Assembly: GCF_032999765.1 (NCBI RefSeq)
Contig: NZ_CP136051.1
Location: forward strand, 62,001 to 126,000
Direction of reading: 5' to 3'
Length of the DNA stretch: 64,000 nt
DNA from: Imperialibacter roseus
GTDB lineage: Bacteria; Bacteroidota; Bacteroidia; Cytophagales; Cyclobacteriaceae
Positions 36,605 to 45,676 of the stretch are shown here, one piece after another. The position numbers were made by a program, and so were the translations under genes. The notes below the pieces were generated by a model. That model saw only the letters and a program-made list of their open reading frames with translations. It searched no databases and was not told the origin of the DNA. Each line of letters begins with the position of its first letter. Within the stretch, counting starts at the first letter, position 1.

Positions 36605-36811
36605 TCAGTCTTCTTTATGTGGGAAAACCCGGGTTCCTATAAAAGTAAGTGCCACCAGCAGCGCAGTAATGAGGATGCTACTCCAGAATACGTAAGGAAG
36701 GGAAAGAAAAAACGGCTCGGCATTGCCGGGTTTGAAGACTACGCCAAAGCTCAGAAGAACAAGCAAAATGGCTGTAGCGACAATGACTCGCCAGGGGGTA
36801 AATGATTTCAT
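36605..36811 (-). CDS. Small two-helix membrane protein paired with the SSS symporter
   Basis: 68 residues with two hydrophobic segments (about 9-27 and 38-60) and a charged C-terminus (HKED). The size, two-helix layout and one-base spacing to a downstream SSS symporter match the small DUF3311/YhdT-like partners of such transporters. It may be an accessory subunit. First gene of the unit. Confidence 0.75.
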   Translation of the reverse strand: MKSFTPWRVIVATAILLVLLSFGVVFKPGNAEPFFLSLPYVFWSSILITALLVALTFIGTRVFPHKED

Positions 36812-36902
36812 TATATAATAAGTAGGTTTTAAAGCGGATTGAAGATTGGCAAATAAAGGGGCTTTTGCAATTTGTACCGGGACAAAATTAAATTGATATT
36901 TC

Positions 36903-36950
36903 TTTTACAATTCATATAGAAATGTTTTTATTTGTTTTACAATTTATATA
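36903..36950. promoter_or_regulatory. Direct repeat upstream of padR, candidate operator
   Basis: TTTTACAATTCATATA (36903-36918) and TTTTACAATTTATATA (36935-36950) match at 15 of 16 positions, 32 bases apart, about three helical turns. The second ends 3 bases before the PadR start codon. PadR proteins normally repress their own promoter, so this is a plausible binding site. It would also overlap the promoter and ribosome entry. Confidence 0.6.
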
Positions 36951-36953
36951 CTA

Positions 36954-37280
36954 ATGGGTAAATCATACATAGGAGAATTTGAAGAGCTGGTACTCACCAT
37001 CGTAGCCATTTTACAGGATGACGCCTATGGGAATGCCATAGTTAACGAAATAAAAAGCAAGGCAGGCAGAGAAGTAAACCTCAGCGCAGTGCATGTGACG
37101 CTCTACCGACTGGAGGACAAGGGCTATGTGAAATCGGACATGGGCGGTGCCACCAATGAAAGAGGAGGCCGACGCAAAAGGATATTCACCATCACCAATG
37201 CGGGGCTGGCTATTCTCAAAGACATGAAGGAATCGAGAATGGACCTTTGGAAACTTATCCCCCAATTGAACTTTGGTTGA
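36954..37280 (+). CDS. PadR-family transcriptional regulator
   Basis: 108 residues, the usual short form. Winged-helix sequence with EFEELVLTIVAILQDDAYGNAIVNEI, LSAVHVTLYRLEDKGYVKSDM and GGRRKRIFTITNAGLAIL, all typical of PadR. It binds DNA as a dimer and often controls a neighbouring exporter in response to a small molecule. It begins 7 bases before the first permease gene (37288), so the three genes form an operon that it probably regulates through the direct repeat just upstream. Confidence 0.92.
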   Translation: MGKSYIGEFEELVLTIVAILQDDAYGNAIVNEIKSKAGREVNLSAVHVTLYRLEDKGYVKSDMGGATNERGGRRKRIFTITNAGLAILKDMKESRMDLWKLIPQLNFG

Positions 37281-37287
37281 GTGAATT

Positions 37288-39945
37288 ATGCCCAACGAAA
37301 AAGTCAATAGATGGCTCCGCTTCCTCCGCTTGTTTTGCCCGCCTTCTCTCTACGAAGGTATAGAGGGCGACTTGCTGGAGCAGTTTGCGGCGGATGTTGA
37401 AGCCTTTGGTAGGCGAAAAGCTCGCCGGAAGCTTACATGGAACGTCCTTCGGTTTCTCAGGCCGGGCATTATACTCAAAAACTCATTTACAATACGACTA
37501 ATCAACACAGGTATGCTACGAAATCACTTTATCATTGCTTATCGCTTTCTGAAAAGAAACCCGGGGCACACAGCGATCAACGTTTTTGGGCTGGTCATCG
37601 GCATAGCCTCTGCTTTGCTGATACTGTCTATCATCAAGTTTGAAATTTCGTACGACTCTTTTCATTCTGGAGCCGACCGGATTTACCGACTGGTGCGAGT
37701 AAGCCAGGTGGAAGGCCAGGACGAGTTTCGTACGGGCGTTTCCGACCCTGTGCCTGTCGCATTGGAAAATGAAATCCCAGGGCTTGACCATATCACCTCT
37801 ATGCTTTACTGGAGCTGGGGCAGTGTACAAATAGATGTGGTTGGGCCTGACGGCTCGTCTGTCAGAAAATTCAAAGAGAACTCCGGCTTTGTGATTGCTT
37901 CCGGATCATTCTTCGACGTATTTGACTATCGAGATACTGGGTTTAAATGGCTAAGTGGTGATAGAAATACCGCATTGGAAGAGCCTAATGCTGTAGTCCT
38001 TACCCGATCCGCTGCTGCAAAATATTTTCCTGGTCAGGAGGCTGTTGGCCAAACACTGCGAATCAATGGCGGTGACAACAAGGTGACTGGCGTGATCACG
38101 GATCTTCCTGCTAATACTGAATTTCCCTTCAAAGTCATTCTTTCATATGCCAGCATTCGCCGAAAAGGTGCAGAGTTTAATCCAAACGACTGGGTGTCGG
38201 TCAGCGACAGCCATCAGGTTTACGTTAAACTTCCTTCCCAATACTCTAAAAGTGAGTTTGAAGCTCAAGTAGATAAAGTGCACGCTGCTCACGTGAGTGA
38301 AGAGATAGCAGCCATGCGGAAGTACCGGCTACAGCCGATGGCCGAGGTGCACAAAGACCAGCGATTTGGGAGCTTTCAGGGCCGAATTGTCAGCGACGAA
38401 AGGCTTTGGACGCTTGGAGTGGTTGGACTGTTTCTCTTATTAGTAGCCTGCATTAACTATGTCAATCTGGCTACGGCACAATCGTCGATTCGGGCCAAAG
38501 AGGTGGGGATCAGGAAGACGCTCGGCGGTGCGAGGCAAGGCTTGATGGTGCAGTTTCTGTGCGAAGCCTTTTTGATGGCGCTTTTGTCGAGCCTCCTGGC
38601 GCTGCTTGTAGCCGAGCTCAGCGTGGCTAACATACAGGGCTTGTTAAGCGTGAAGGCTGGCGGTTTTCTCTTTCAAGACCTGACACTGATGGCGGCTCTA
38701 TTAGCTATTATTCTTGTCATTACGCTGACGGCTGGGTTTTACCCGGCGCTCGTTATTTCCCGCTTTAGCCCTCTGGCGGCACTGAGGTCAAAGTTTTCAG
38801 GGGCAGGTGGAGGATTCCAATTAAGACAGATACTTACCGTTTTCCAATTTACTGTCACCCAGGTGTTCGTTATTGCCACCTTTGTTATCATCAACCAGAT
38901 GGACTTTGTGAGCTCTGCTGACCTGGGCTACGACAAGGATGCTATAGTAAATATCAATTTGCCTGGCGATGAAGCCACTCAGAAACTTTTTGTAAGCAAA
39001 TTAGCCGATGATCCGGCTTTCGGCTCAATTAGCCTGAGTTCGACAGTACCTGCAGGAGGAAGACGAAGTACATCACATATGGATATCCGGAGGCTTGATT
39101 GGGATCCCAGCCAAAATCTTGTTTTTGAATTTCAATGGGCTGATGAGAAATATGTTGATGTGTATGGTATCGACATTGTTGCAGGCAGAAACTTTCATGC
39201 ATCTGATTCGATCAACAGGGTATTGATTAATGAAACCCTGGCAAATAAGCTGGGGTTTGCCACTCCCGAAGATGCTGTCAACCAGCAGGTGGTTGTGGGC
39301 AATGATCGGGGAACGATTGTGGGAGTGGTGAGGGACTTCTACACACAATCGCTGCGGGACGGAATGGACAAAGTGATGTTAGCCCAGTTTCCAAAGCGGT
39401 ATGGGGTGGCCAGTGTAAAGCTGTCAATAAAAAGTACTGAAACGCTGGCTGCAGCGCTGGCAAAACTTGAAACTAACTGGACCAACATCTATCCAGCTTC
39501 AGTATTTGAGTATGACTTTTTTGATGAGAGCCTGGCATCCTACTATGAGGAAGAAAAAAAGTTTTCTACGCTATTTCAGCTATTCTCCATGGTCTTTTTG
39601 GCTATCGGATGTCTGGGACTTTACGGACTTATTTCCTTCGTAGTACACAAGAAGAAGAAAGAGGTTGCCGTGAGGAAAGTATTTGGTGCCAGTGTCGCAA
39701 GCATTTTGCTGCTGATCAGTCGTGATTACCTAAAGCTGCTGGGTATTGCCTTCCTGATTGCTGCCCCAACCGCCTTCTATTTTATGCAGCGTTGGCTTGA
39801 AAACTTTACCTATCACACAGAAATAAGCTGGTGGATTTTGGTTGCTCCGGGACTGATCGTGCTGGTGGTGGCCATGCTCACAGTAAGTGGACAGTCTTTG
39901 AAAGCTGCCTCAACTAATCCTGCCAGGGTGCTGAAGGATGAATGA
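37288..39945 (+). CDS. MacB/FtsX-type ABC permease with permease prefix domain
   Basis: 885 residues. Residues about 1-75 form the soluble prefix domain (WLRFLRLFCPPSLYEGIEGDLLEQF) seen in Bacteroidota PadR-linked permeases. A MacB-like core follows: first membrane helix about 98-115, large periplasmic domain, three helices around 370-500, second periplasmic domain, then three helices near the C-terminus (GCLGLYGLISFVVHKKKKEVAVRKVFGAS). FtsX repeats occur twice. It likely forms an exporter or mechanotransmission complex with an ATPase that is not encoded here. Stop overlaps the start of the next permease by 8 bases. Confidence 0.88.
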   Translation: MPNEKVNRWLRFLRLFCPPSLYEGIEGDLLEQFAADVEAFGRRKARRKLTWNVLRFLRPGIILKNSFTIRLINTGMLRNHFIIAYRFLKRNPGHTAINVFGLVIGIASALLILSIIKFEISYDSFHSGADRIYRLVRVSQVEGQDEFRTGVSDPVPVALENEIPGLDHITSMLYWSWGSVQIDVVGPDGSSVRKFKENSGFVIASGSFFDVFDYRDTGFKWLSGDRNTALEEPNAVVLTRSAAAKYFPGQEAVGQTLRINGGDNKVTGVITDLPANTEFPFKVILSYASIRRKGAEFNPNDWVSVSDSHQVYVKLPSQYSKSEFEAQVDKVHAAHVSEEIAAMRKYRLQPMAEVHKDQRFGSFQGRIVSDERLWTLGVVGLFLLLVACINYVNLATAQSSIRAKEVGIRKTLGGARQGLMVQFLCEAFLMALLSSLLALLVAELSVANIQGLLSVKAGGFLFQDLTLMAALLAIILVITLTAGFYPALVISRFSPLAALRSKFSGAGGGFQLRQILTVFQFTVTQVFVIATFVIINQMDFVSSADLGYDKDAIVNINLPGDEATQKLFVSKLADDPAFGSISLSSTVPAGGRRSTSHMDIRRLDWDPSQNLVFEFQWADEKYVDVYGIDIVAGRNFHASDSINRVLINETLANKLGFATPEDAVNQQVVVGNDRGTIVGVVRDFYTQSLRDGMDKVMLAQFPKRYGVASVKLSIKSTETLAAALAKLETNWTNIYPASVFEYDFFDESLASYYEEEKKFSTLFQLFSMVFLAIGCLGLYGLISFVVHKKKKEVAVRKVFGASVASILLLISRDYLKLLGIAFLIAAPTAFYFMQRWLENFTYHTEISWWILVAPGLIVLVVAMLTVSGQSLKAASTNPARVLKDE

Positions 39946-42598
39946 CAATCGGGAAAATATGTTGCTGCGCTTCCTGCGCTGGTTTTGCCCGCCTTCTCTT
40001 TTCGAAGGGGTAGAAGGCGATTTGCTGGAGCAGTTTGAGGCCGACACCGAGGTCTTTGGTGAACGAAGGGCAAGGTGGCTACTTCGTTGGAATGTGCTTC
40101 GGTTTTTCAGGCCGGGAATTATACTACGAAACTCATTTTCAAAAGGACTAATCAATACCATTATGCTTAGAAGTTATTTTAAAATAGCCGTGCGCAATAT
40201 CATGAAGCGCAAGCTGTATGCTTCGATCAACGCTCTCGGGCTAAGCCTGGGCATCGCCTCGTGCATTCTTATCTACCTTTTCATTCAGGACGAGCGAAGT
40301 TTTGATCAGTTTCATGCCAATAAAGACCTGATCTACAGGATGCAGGGTGAAATGTACGATCAGAATGCGCCTGAGTTATACTACAAGCATTGTTATATGT
40401 CGCTCGCTTTGGCCCAAACCCTGAAGGACGAGGTGCCTGAAGTTCAGTACGCCACTCATTTTGTTCAGCGAACAGATTTCTTCAGACATGAGGAAACAAT
40501 TTTCAAGAGCAAGTTTGCTTACGTGGGCAAGGACTTCTTCGATATGTTTTCGTTCGACTTGATAGAAGGTGGAACCGGCAACCTGTTCGGGAGTAAAGAA
40601 GAGCTGGTACTGACGGCCTCAGCAGTCACAAAATATTTTGGATCGAAGGACCCTATTGGGAAAGTGATGCAAATAGGCGCCAATGGTGATAAACTTTTCA
40701 AAGTGGCAGCCATCATTCAGGATCCACCAGCCAACTCTAGCCTTGACTTCGAAATGTTGCTCCCGGTGGAGAGCATGAACGGGTTTAACGAGCACAACCT
40801 GACGCACTGGTTGAATCAGGGCTTCCCAACTTTTATTCAACTATATCCAGAGGCTTCTGCGGCTGAAATGGCTCCAAAACTTCAACCGATTGTCGAGAAG
40901 TATATGAGCAGTGAGATGACTGAGTGGGGCCAGCACCTGAACGCACCGGAAGGTACCGAGATTTATAAGCTGAGTTTTGGAAAGCTGACAGACATGCACT
41001 TTCAGAAGGAGATTGGCTGGGACAAAGTAAGCGACCCACAATATTCTTACGTACTCGGCGGCATTGCGCTTCTGATCCTGGTCATAGCATGCATCAATTA
41101 TATTTCGCTGGCCATGACCAGTTCGGCAAGCCGCAGGAAGGAAGTGGGGGTGAGAAAAGTAACCGGCGCACACAAGCGACAGCTTGTAGCGCAATTTACC
41201 TTCGAGTCAGTCTTTCTTACCTTTCTTGCTATGTTGTTTGGGTTGGGTCTTGTTTTCCTGTTCCTTCCGGTGTTCAACGAGCTGACCAGCAAAGCCATTT
41301 CTGTTTCTGCCGCTGACTGGTTGCCGCTAATTGGATTTAGCCTTGCTACCACACTGTTGATTGGCCTGCTCGCTGGAAGTTACCCGGCATTTTTTCTGTC
41401 AGGATTACTGCCGACAGTGGCCTTGAAGAACGGCGTGGCTTCTGGTGCCAAAACTTATTTGCTGAGGCCTCTCGTTGTGCTGCAATTTGTCTTGTCTTCA
41501 TTCCTGATGATCAGTTCTGTTGTTATGTATCGCCAGATGGATTTTATCACTTCCAAAGACCTTGGCTTCAACCAGGAGCAAGTCGTGGTGATTCCAACGC
41601 ATGGTAGCTGGAACGACAATGAAAGCAATAAAATTCTGGAGAGATTCCGACAAGCGGCCAGTCGGCGTCCTGAGGTATTGTCTGTTGCCGGATCCGGAAA
41701 CCCGGTGGCTTTCGGAGAGGATTATATGGTATTTGGGGGGTACAAAGTTGACGGTGTGCCCCGTACCGCTTTCGGCTTCCTGGTCGACGAACATTTTGTT
41801 CCAACCATGGAGTTGCAGATTGTGCAGGGCAGGAATTTTGACGCTGCTATGATGTCTGATGCGGAAGAGAGCATTATCGTTAACGAGGCGTTAGTCAAAG
41901 AGCTTGGCTGGACAGACCCACTCAATGAAAGGATGAATTTTCATGCCTCACAGCCCAATGCTCCTGGGGCCAGGGTCATTGGAGTGGTAAAGGATTTCAA
42001 TTTCCTTTCGCTGAAGGATGAAATAAAACCGATGTTTTTGTATGAGGGGCGTGATCTTAACATGGGCTATATCGTGACCAGGCTTGCCCCTGGAGACATT
42101 AAAGCCACGCTGGCCCATTTGGAAGATGACTTTGCTGAGGCCGCTCCGGGGAAGCCCTTCGAATACACTTTTCTCGACGAAAAAATCGAGCGCCAGTATG
42201 CTCAGTACAAGCGATGGATGGATATTATGCTGATTGCTACCTGTTTGGCTGTGGTGATTGCCGGGCTGGGTCTTTTTGGTCTGGCGGGCATCAATGCAGT
42301 GAACAAAACAAAAGAAATAGGCATCAGAAAGGTACTTGGTGCAAGGGTAGCACAGGTTTTTATGCTGCTCAACAGACAGTACATCGGGTTTGCGCTGATA
42401 GCCTTTATCCTTGCTGCTCCTCTATCATGGTATGCCATGAATCAGTGGCTGTCAGGCTTTGCCTACGCTATCGAAATAAACTGGCTGGTGTTTGCGATCA
42501 GCATGGCACTGGGAGTTCTGATTGCTCTAACAGCTGTAAGCTACCATGCCCTGAAAGCAAGTGCACTTAACCCGGCTGACAGCCTGCGTTATGAATAA
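39938..42598 (+). CDS. Second MacB/FtsX-type ABC permease, paralogue of its neighbour
   Basis: 886 residues with the same order of parts as the preceding protein: prefix domain (LLRFLRWFCPPSLFEGVEGDLLEQF), one helix, periplasmic domain, three helices, second periplasmic domain, three helices (IAGLGLFGLAGINAVNKTKEIGIRKVLGAR). The near-identical prefix shows a tandem duplication, though the periplasmic domains have diverged. The two may form a heterodimer. Translation is coupled through an 8-base overlap with the upstream gene. No ATP-binding gene follows; the next gene is an unrelated CobW GTPase after 149 bases. Confidence 0.88.
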   Translation: MNDNRENMLLRFLRWFCPPSLFEGVEGDLLEQFEADTEVFGERRARWLLRWNVLRFFRPGIILRNSFSKGLINTIMLRSYFKIAVRNIMKRKLYASINALGLSLGIASCILIYLFIQDERSFDQFHANKDLIYRMQGEMYDQNAPELYYKHCYMSLALAQTLKDEVPEVQYATHFVQRTDFFRHEETIFKSKFAYVGKDFFDMFSFDLIEGGTGNLFGSKEELVLTASAVTKYFGSKDPIGKVMQIGANGDKLFKVAAIIQDPPANSSLDFEMLLPVESMNGFNEHNLTHWLNQGFPTFIQLYPEASAAEMAPKLQPIVEKYMSSEMTEWGQHLNAPEGTEIYKLSFGKLTDMHFQKEIGWDKVSDPQYSYVLGGIALLILVIACINYISLAMTSSASRRKEVGVRKVTGAHKRQLVAQFTFESVFLTFLAMLFGLGLVFLFLPVFNELTSKAISVSAADWLPLIGFSLATTLLIGLLAGSYPAFFLSGLLPTVALKNGVASGAKTYLLRPLVVLQFVLSSFLMISSVVMYRQMDFITSKDLGFNQEQVVVIPTHGSWNDNESNKILERFRQAASRRPEVLSVAGSGNPVAFGEDYMVFGGYKVDGVPRTAFGFLVDEHFVPTMELQIVQGRNFDAAMMSDAEESIIVNEALVKELGWTDPLNERMNFHASQPNAPGARVIGVVKDFNFLSLKDEIKPMFLYEGRDLNMGYIVTRLAPGDIKATLAHLEDDFAEAAPGKPFEYTFLDEKIERQYAQYKRWMDIMLIATCLAVVIAGLGLFGLAGINAVNKTKEIGIRKVLGARVAQVFMLLNRQYIGFALIAFILAAPLSWYAMNQWLSGFAYAIEINWLVFAISMALGVLIALTAVSYHALKASALNPADSLRYE

Positions 42599-42747
42599 GC
42601 CACTTCCCAAATAAGGTTCCTGTTTGTGGCCTTTTGGTTCCTTTTCGCTTTGTTATGGTTAGTGCTGAACCTGACGATAGTCGTGGGCCTGCTCAACAGA
42701 TAGGCTGAAAATTAGTACCTTCACTTCGACATGATTGATGATGAAAA

Positions 42748-43836
42748 ATGAAAATTCACCTTGTCGGAGGGTTTTTGGGTAGCGGCAAAACAACTGCCAT
42801 TGGCAACGCATGTCAGCACCTCAAGCAGCAAGGTCTAAAAGTCGGCGTGATTACCAACGATCAGGGTCAATACCTGGTGGATAGTGAGTTTCTTGATGCC
42901 GAGGGTATTTCGTCGGCACAGGTAACTGGTGGCTGCTTTTGCTGTAACTACGACCAGCTCGATAAGCAGATTCAACGAATGACCGACAGTATTTCACCCG
43001 ATGTCATTTTTGCCGAGTCGGTCGGTTCCTGCACCGATCTTGTTGCCACGGTGCTCAAGCCTCTGCTGAAGTTTCGTGGACAGGAGATGGAAGGAATGAC
43101 TCTCTCCTGCTTCGTCGACGCCAGGATGCTAATGATGCATTCGACTAATAAAAGACTGCCCTTTAGCGCCGACACCACCTACATTTGGGAGAAGCAAATC
43201 GAGGAAGCCAGTTTAATTGTCGTTAACAAAATTGACATGGTTAACACCTCTGATCTTCCGGCTTTCAAACAGGCGCTGACTGCTAAATACCCCGATAAAA
43301 AGTTTCTTTTCCAAAACTCGCTTGACGAGGATTCAGTTCGTGATTGGCTGAGTGAGTTGAGTATTTATGAAGCCAATGAACTCATATCACTTGATCTCGA
43401 CTATGCCAAATATGGCAGGGGCGAAGCGGAACTCGCCTGGTTGGATGAGCAGATTACGATCAAAACATTCGACGGGACGGCAATAAAAGTAGCGATCGAT
43501 TTCATCGAAGGTCTGACTAGTGGCTTCAAACGAGAGCAACTTCCTATCGGGCACCTTAAGTTGATGATCACCTCGAATGGTACGCAGAGAAAAATTAGTT
43601 TCACCACTGTATCATCCGGCGCAGCCGAAACTAACGAACTCAAGTCTTTTTTCGGAGACTCGAATGAAGTGCAAATTACAGTGAATGCCCGGGTTCAAAC
43701 CGCTCCCGAAGTCCTTAGAGGTCTGTTGGAGGTTGAGCTTGGGTTGCTGAGAACAACTGATACTGTTATTTCTGAGGAGAATATTGCTTTTTTCCAGCCG
43801 GGCTTTCCAACGCCTACTCATCGGATAACAAGCTGA
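42748..43836 (+). CDS. CobW/G3E-family GTPase (metal chaperone type)
   Basis: 362 residues. Walker A GSGKTT at 11-16, metal-binding CxCC as C63, C65 and C66 in GGCFCCNYDQ, nucleotide-specificity motif NKID near 155, and a less conserved C-terminal domain. G3E GTPases insert or move metals such as zinc, cobalt or iron. The C-terminal part here is unlike canonical CobW, so the client is unknown. Downstream hipA is convergent with a 12-base gap. No zur-type operator or metalloenzyme gene seen nearby. Confidence 0.85.
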   Translation: MKIHLVGGFLGSGKTTAIGNACQHLKQQGLKVGVITNDQGQYLVDSEFLDAEGISSAQVTGGCFCCNYDQLDKQIQRMTDSISPDVIFAESVGSCTDLVATVLKPLLKFRGQEMEGMTLSCFVDARMLMMHSTNKRLPFSADTTYIWEKQIEEASLIVVNKIDMVNTSDLPAFKQALTAKYPDKKFLFQNSLDEDSVRDWLSELSIYEANELISLDLDYAKYGRGEAELAWLDEQITIKTFDGTAIKVAIDFIEGLTSGFKREQLPIGHLKLMITSNGTQRKISFTTVSSGAAETNELKSFFGDSNEVQITVNARVQTAPEVLRGLLEVELGLLRTTDTVISEENIAFFQPGFPTPTHRITS

Positions 43837-43848
43837 CAAGCTGGTCGA

Positions 43849-45144
43849 TCAGCGGATGATCTGCAAGGTTTTGCCAATGCCTCCTTGTAGCACATCTTCC
43901 ACGCCAGCCCGCTCGGCATATTTATCCCAACGACTGACGACTTCTGCAATTTCCTGAATGATGCTGTTGGCTTTCTTTACGTTCATTTGATAGGCCACAG
44001 ATAGCAAATCGCTTTTGGTAATACCTGTTCTTTTGCCGTTGATGCTCAGGGCGTGCTGGCTTACCCAGTCGCTGTCGGGCCTGTAAGCGTGGCAAACATC
44101 GAAAGCCGGTGACAATGCCCATTGCCCGGCTTTGTCCATCGTGAAAGCGAAGTTTTTGGTGTGGTCGTCGCAGTTCCTCCCCATCACATTGAAAACCATT
44201 CTTCTATATAGCTGCTCAGCTTGCGGATAAGGCAGCCCCAGAAATCTCATCGTCTCGAACACTTGTTCGTAGCTGTACATCGTCACCTCATTAAAATCGA
44301 AATGCCGCATCGCACAAAAGCTTTGCACATGCACTTTGCCCTGATCAGGTATCCGGTCAAACCGTTTGGTCATAAAATGAGCTCTGCCGTTTTCTTCCAG
44401 TAGCTTACTTTCAGTCATTGTTATACCTGCATCCAGGGCCATCAGGTAGTAGGCCATTTCCACCCGGCCGTATCCACTGGATGAGCCAAATTGTGTGTCG
44501 GTCACACCGTCAAACTTGATGATCCAGTGCGTGAACCCTTTGGGAGCATTGGTTTGACCACTCTTGATTTCACCTGTTGATGAGTTATAGGTGATCAGTG
44601 CCTTTGCCCTCGCTCCACCGGCTGACGACCCAATTTTAAGGATGTCGACTAGTGCCTTTTCTTCATCGGCAGTCACATTGGCACTGAACCGTTCCCGCCC
44701 TGATAGAATATGCTCAGCCACTTCTATCAGGCTTTCTATTTCTATTTTTGTGGCCTTGTCGTCGGCTTTAGGAAAAGCTGGTTCCACCTCCAGAGCGCCC
44801 ATACCCCTGGAGCCAATAAAACAGAGTGTTTCTACTGGATTGAGACTGTTGGTGGGGCGCCCTTGCCGGGTAAGCCAGGTGTTGATCAGTGCATTGCCAT
44901 ACTTGTCGGGCAAAATATCAGCCAGCAGTCCGGGCAACCCTTTGAATGTGCTGGTGTTGCGCAATTCGGGAAATGAAAATACCCTGCCTCTTGCTTCTTG
45001 CAGTGGCATCTGCACGGGTGCCAGGTCCCAGTTGTTTGACAGGAAACTGGGTTCGTATTCAAACACTCCGAGCTCTTTGGTTGGATCCCAGGCGATGGCA
45101 CCCACTCTTTCTCCCCAGATATTGATAAACGCCGTTGTTACCAT
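43849..45144 (-). CDS. hipA: HipA-type serine/threonine kinase toxin
   Basis: 431 residues. Kinase fold: N-terminal couple domain (INIWGERVGAIAWD), GLLADILPDKYGN, ATP-loop GSSAGGARAKAL, catalytic NCDDH at 324-328 with HTKNFAF after it, and metal site SPAFDVCH. HipA kinases phosphorylate aminoacyl-tRNA synthetases and cause growth arrest. All key residues seem present, so the toxin looks active. Its ATG overlaps the TAA of hipB by one base, the classical hipBA layout. Partner, operator and a neighbouring abortive-infection-like gene suggest a small defence or dormancy locus. Confidence 0.93.
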   Translation of the reverse strand: MVTTAFINIWGERVGAIAWDPTKELGVFEYEPSFLSNNWDLAPVQMPLQEARGRVFSFPELRNTSTFKGLPGLLADILPDKYGNALINTWLTRQGRPTNSLNPVETLCFIGSRGMGALEVEPAFPKADDKATKIEIESLIEVAEHILSGRERFSANVTADEEKALVDILKIGSSAGGARAKALITYNSSTGEIKSGQTNAPKGFTHWIIKFDGVTDTQFGSSSGYGRVEMAYYLMALDAGITMTESKLLEENGRAHFMTKRFDRIPDQGKVHVQSFCAMRHFDFNEVTMYSYEQVFETMRFLGLPYPQAEQLYRRMVFNVMGRNCDDHTKNFAFTMDKAGQWALSPAFDVCHAYRPDSDWVSQHALSINGKRTGITKSDLLSVAYQMNVKKANSIIQEIAEVVSRWDKYAERAGVEDVLQGGIGKTLQIIR

Positions 45145-45485
45145 TACCAGTCGGATGAGGTGCGCTCAGGAGCTTTCCTTTTTGATGCTCGCTGCCGTTG
45201 ACTTTGCTCCAGCTTTGCCAGCTGAAGTGGGCTCAACTGCCTCTCTACCTTAAATGCTTCCAGCACCTGTAGCTGATTTAATGCCCTGAGCAATTGGATA
45301 AGCGTGAGTGTGTTGGATCGTTTGCCCTGCTCAAATTCCACAAGCGTTGTGCGATTAATGCCCGCTTCTTCCGCAAGCTGGCTTTGGGTTTTGTTTTGTT
45401 CCAGCCGATGGTGCCTGACAAACTCTCCAATGGTGGACAGCAAAGCTGCGTCGCTCATTAACGAAATGTTGTTTTTATCCATCAT
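45144..45485 (-). CDS. hipB: HipB-type antitoxin
   Basis: 113 residues. Helix-turn-helix of the Xre type at about 17-75 (VRHHRLEQNKTQSQLAEEAGINRTTLVEFEQG). The C-terminal tail is basic and flexible and ends in SSDW. A terminal tryptophan tail is also known in E. coli HipB, where it influences stability. It neutralises HipA and represses the operon, probably through the inverted repeats just upstream. It is the promoter-proximal gene and its stop overlaps the hipA start by one base. Confidence 0.92.
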   Translation of the reverse strand: MMDKNNISLMSDAALLSTIGEFVRHHRLEQNKTQSQLAEEAGINRTTLVEFEQGKRSNTLTLIQLLRALNQLQVLEAFKVERQLSPLQLAKLEQSQRQRASKRKAPERTSSDW

Positions 45486-45507
45486 TAAGTAGCTATTTTG
45501 ACACTAA

Positions 45508-45615
45508 TGTTGGTTATATCAATCAAATGTAATAACCTTTTACCAAATGACAATACTTTATGTTGTATTTATCCAACATAACGTCGACAAAACCTATTCA
45601 ATGTTGGATATATCA
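45508..45615. promoter_or_regulatory. hipBA operator array
   Basis: A perfect 10-bp inverted repeat, TATCCAACAT (45570-45579) and ATGTTGGATA (45601-45610), with a 21-base spacer. A nested 7-bp inverted repeat, TATGTTG (45559-45565) and CAACATA (45574-45580). A third half-site, ATGTTGGTTATATCA (45508-45522), matches ATGTTGGATATATCA (45601-45615) at 14 of 15 bases. All stand in the 190-base region upstream of hipB. The TATCC...GGATA core recalls the E. coli HipB operator. Confidence 0.75.
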
Positions 45616-45676
45616 GATAATAATAGAGGTGTGTGAGTATAGCTTGCTCGTGCTGGATGAGCTTGTCATCGACGAC

